Shown: positions 6,876 through 8,547 of the stretch, piece by piece
How positions within the stretch are numbered: the stretch's first letter is position 1
How the letters are laid out: every line of letters begins with the position of its first letter
NCBI GenBank assembly: GCA_026390285.1
Contig: JAPLGH010000108.1
Location: 1-8,547 of the forward strand
Reading direction: 5' to 3'
Length of the DNA stretch: 8,547 bases
Origin: Caldisericota bacterium
GTDB lineage: Bacteria; Caldisericota; Caldisericia; Cryosericales; Cryosericaceae
Translations under genes and position numbers: made by a program
Notes under the pieces: model-generated
Seen by the model: only the letters and a program-made list of their open reading frames with translations
What the model was told of the DNA's origin: nothing
The model's database searches: none

Positions 6876-7940
6876 ATGGAAAACGCGAAGATGACCGACA
6901 AGGCACAGAAGATCGAGGCCGCTGACAGAGTAACTGATCGCGACAAGGCTCTGGCAGCTGCCATGTCTCAGATAGAGAAGCAGTTTGGCAAAGGTTCAGT
7001 CATGAAGCTTGGTGATCGCCCAAGCGGGGCGCTGGTTCCTGCGATTTCGACTGGCAGCCTTTCTCTTGACGCGGCGCTTGGTATCGGCGGGCTTCCGCGC
7101 GGAAGGATTGTCGAGATCTATGGCCCGGAGGGAGGAGGCAAGACCACTCTTGCTCTCCAGGCGATTGCCGAAGCACAGAAGGCAGGAGGCAGGGCTGCAT
7201 TCATCGACGCTGAACACGCCCTCGACCCCGTGTACGCTCGCAGCATCGGCGTCGACGTAGACGAGCTGATCATCTCACAGCCTGATTATGCCGAACAAGC
7301 TCTGGAGATAGCCGACATGCTTGTTCAGTCAGGTGGTTTGGACGTTTTTGCTCTCGATTCCGTGGCTGCACTCGTGCCGAGAGTTGAACTCGAAGGCATG
7401 ATGGGGGATCAGTTCGTGGGACTCCAGGCACGTCTCATGTCTCAGGCTCTGCGCAAGCTCGCGGGCGTCCTGAGCAAGTCACAGACGTGTGCTATCTTCA
7501 TCAATCAGTTGCGCGAAAAGATCGGCGTCACATATGGAAATCCGGAGGTCACGCCAGGCGGGCGTGCTCTCAAGTTCTACTCATCCGTGAGGCTGGAAGT
7601 GCGTCGCGTCGAGAGTATCACCGAGGGAGACGCTGTCATTGGCAACAGGGTGAAGGTGAAGGTTGTCAAGAACAAGATGGCACCACCGTATCGTGTGGCG
7701 CAGTTTGACATCATTTTTGGCAAGGGCATCCAGACATTCGGCGAGGTCGTTGACTTGGCCGTGCAGTTCGACATTATCGAGAAGAGTGGGTCGTGGTATG
7801 CCTACGGCGGCACACGGCTTGCACAGGGACGCGACAATGCTGCGGCCTACCTCAAGGAGCACCCAGACATCATGACCGAGATAAAGGGCAAGGTCCGCGA
7901 CAAGCTTTCACCTCAAGCGGATTCTGCGCCGGCAGACTAG
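6876..7940 (+). CDS. recA: Recombinase RecA
   Basis: RecA is the DNA-dependent ATPase that forms filaments on single-stranded DNA, drives homologous pairing and strand exchange, and in many bacteria triggers LexA self-cleavage. The 354 residues match the usual 340-360. Visible hallmarks are KALAAAMSQIEKQFGKGSVM at the N-terminus, the P-loop at 83-90, DAEHALDP with the catalytic glutamate, LDSVAALVPR, the INQLREKIGV and GGRALKFYSS segments around loop L2, and KVVKNKMAPP. The P-loop reads GPEGGGKT. Most RecA proteins have GPESSGKT or GPESGGKT, so the first serine is replaced by glycine; Lys89 and Thr90 are kept. The N-terminus is about 15 residues longer than in E. coli RecA. The C-terminal tail is short and only mildly acidic. 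No intein is present. The gene has its own candidate promoter and a strong Shine-Dalgarno sequence. The rny gene follows after 76 bases with a stem-loop between them. Confidence 0.98.
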   Translation: MENAKMTDKAQKIEAADRVTDRDKALAAAMSQIEKQFGKGSVMKLGDRPSGALVPAISTGSLSLDAALGIGGLPRGRIVEIYGPEGGGKTTLALQAIAEAQKAGGRAAFIDAEHALDPVYARSIGVDVDELIISQPDYAEQALEIADMLVQSGGLDVFALDSVAALVPRVELEGMMGDQFVGLQARLMSQALRKLAGVLSKSQTCAIFINQLREKIGVTYGNPEVTPGGRALKFYSSVRLEVRRVESITEGDAVIGNRVKVKVVKNKMAPPYRVAQFDIIFGKGIQTFGEVVDLAVQFDIIEKSGSWYAYGGTRLAQGRDNAAAYLKEHPDIMTEIKGKVRDKLSPQADSAPAD

Positions 7941-7962
7941 TTCGGCAGGGTTCCTTGAAGGC

Positions 7963-7991
7963 ACTTCGGTCGGCGTTTGCCGGACCGGAGT
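7963..7991 (+). other. Stem-loop between recA and rny
   Basis: ACTTCGGTCGGC (7963-7974) can pair with GCCGGACCGGAGT (7979-7991) around a GTTT loop. The stem has 12 pairs, with one T-G wobble and one bulged G at 7982. No T-run follows (CATACACACTAAGG), so a standard intrinsic terminator is unlikely. It could be a partial terminator, a 3' stabiliser of the recA message or an mRNA processing site in the leader of rny. Only the pairing is seen; the function is unknown. Confidence 0.6.
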
Positions 7992-8001
7992 CATACACAC
8001 T

Positions 8002-8006
8002 AAGGA
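8002..8006 (+). promoter_or_regulatory. Ribosome binding site of rny
   Basis: AAGGA lies 10 bases before the ATG at 8017 and supports that start. An ATG at 8006 is in another frame and stops after a few codons. Confidence 0.65.
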
Positions 8007-8016
8007 TGGTAGATAC

Positions 8017-8547
8017 ATGCCTGGAATAGACGGGATCATCTCCTCCGCGATATACGCGGGGATGCTGATTCTTGGTATCGTCATAGGTCTCCTTATTGAA
8101 GGATACATCGCGAGGAACCGTGTCGAGTCGGCGCGTGAGCTGGTACGCAAGATGGAAGAGGAAGCGCGTTCGAGCATCGAGGCCGAGAATGCCAAGAACA
8201 GACTCAAACTCCAAGATGAACTGGAAGAGAAGAAGAACAGTCTGGAGAACAGGTTCGTGGCTCGCCAGACGGAGCTGCAGAAGACAGAACATCGTCTGAT
8301 CCAGAAAGAGACCTTTCTCGACCATCGCGTTGAGCAGGTGGAGCAGAAGGACAGGGACCTCGACGCCGCTCAGGAGAAACTTCGCACCAAGACGGAGATC
8401 GTCGAGAGCCAGCGAGTTGCCGCGGAAGCTGAATTGCAGCGGATCGCGCAACTGAACCCTGAGGAGGCCCGGGCGGTCGTTCTGGACCGGGCTGAGAAGG
8501 ACACAAGGTCCCGTGTCGCCAAGATGGTAGGCGAGGTCGTGCATGAA
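8017..8547 (+). CDS. rny: Ribonuclease Y, N-terminal part (3' partial)
   Basis: RNase Y is a membrane-anchored endoribonuclease that initiates mRNA decay in many Gram-positive and deep-branching bacteria. The frame stays open from the ATG at 8017 to the end of the window (177 codons). The full family protein is about 500-520 residues, so the KH and catalytic HD domains lie beyond the window. The visible part has one N-terminal membrane helix (about residues 7-27, starting MPGIDGIISSAIYAGML). A long charged coiled coil follows from about residue 33, rich in Glu, Lys, Arg and Gln. Near the window end, ELQRIAQLNPEEARAVVLDR matches the RIAxLxxEEA signature that precedes the KH domain. Position directly after recA is typical for rny. 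Without the HD domain in view, catalytic competence cannot be judged. A different coiled-coil membrane protein is possible but unlikely given the signature and context. Confidence 0.93.
   Translation, partial: MPGIDGIISSAIYAGMLILGIVIGLLIEGYIARNRVESARELVRKMEEEARSSIEAENAKNRLKLQDELEEKKNSLENRFVARQTELQKTEHRLIQKETFLDHRVEQVEQKDRDLDAAQEKLRTKTEIVESQRVAAEAELQRIAQLNPEEARAVVLDRAEKDTRSRVAKMVGEVVHE

Noticed and set aside
7928..7961. Small inverted repeats at the recA stop (GCCG...CGGC) and CCTTGAAGG
   Set aside because: Stems of only 4 pairs, expected by chance at this base composition; only the 7963-7991 hairpin stands out.
7940..8016. Separate promoter for rny
   Set aside because: TTGAAG (7955-7960) and TTGCCG (7977-7982) have no reasonable -10 partner at 16-18 bases.
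7870..8544. 224-codon open frame on the minus strand across the recA end and rny
   Set aside because: It is antisense to a clear RNase Y N-terminus with a good Shine-Dalgarno sequence. Its leucine-rich look is the mirror of the Glu/Lys/Gln-rich coiled coil.

Overview
The window is a compact, gene-dense piece of bacterial chromosome. Eight genes all lie on the + strand: clpP (5' end cut by the window), clpX, lon, a rodZ-like gene, rimO, thpR, recA and rny (3' end cut by the window). Gaps are 0-76 bases and three junctions overlap. I see no RNA gene, mobile element, CRISPR array, tRNA or long non-coding stretch. Everything reads as core genome, and I found no accessory or clearly undescribed system.

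Layout. Positions 1-4132 form a proteolysis block: the ClpP peptidase, its ClpX unfoldase and the ATP-dependent protease Lon. Positions 4143-6824 hold a membrane-anchored RodZ-type cell-shape protein, the ribosomal protein S12 methylthiotransferase RimO and an RNA 2',3'-cyclic phosphodiesterase (ThpR/LigT family). Positions 6876-8547 hold recombinase RecA and the start of RNase Y, a membrane-bound endonuclease that initiates mRNA decay.

The arrangement looks like two neighbourhoods familiar from Gram-positive and deep-branching bacteria joined end to end: clpP-clpX-lon, and rodZ/rimO...recA-rny. The pgsA and cinA genes that often sit between rimO and recA are absent, and thpR occupies that place. 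RNase Y, a RodZ with a short extracytoplasmic part, and this gene order argue against a gammaproteobacterium. The DNA is moderately GC-rich. I cannot name the phylum; a Caldisericota/Cryosericota-like or other deep-branching lineage is only a guess.

Expression. Genes separated by a gap (lon, rodZ, recA, rny) have a visible Shine-Dalgarno sequence. Genes that overlap their predecessor (clpX, rimO, thpR) have none or a poor one, which suggests translational coupling. A plausible sigma-70-type promoter overlaps the end of thpR in front of recA. A strong stem-loop without a U-tract lies between recA and rny. The most notable protein-level oddities are the RecA P-loop (GPEGGGKT instead of the usual GPESSGKT or GPESGGKT) and altered residues around the ClpP active site.
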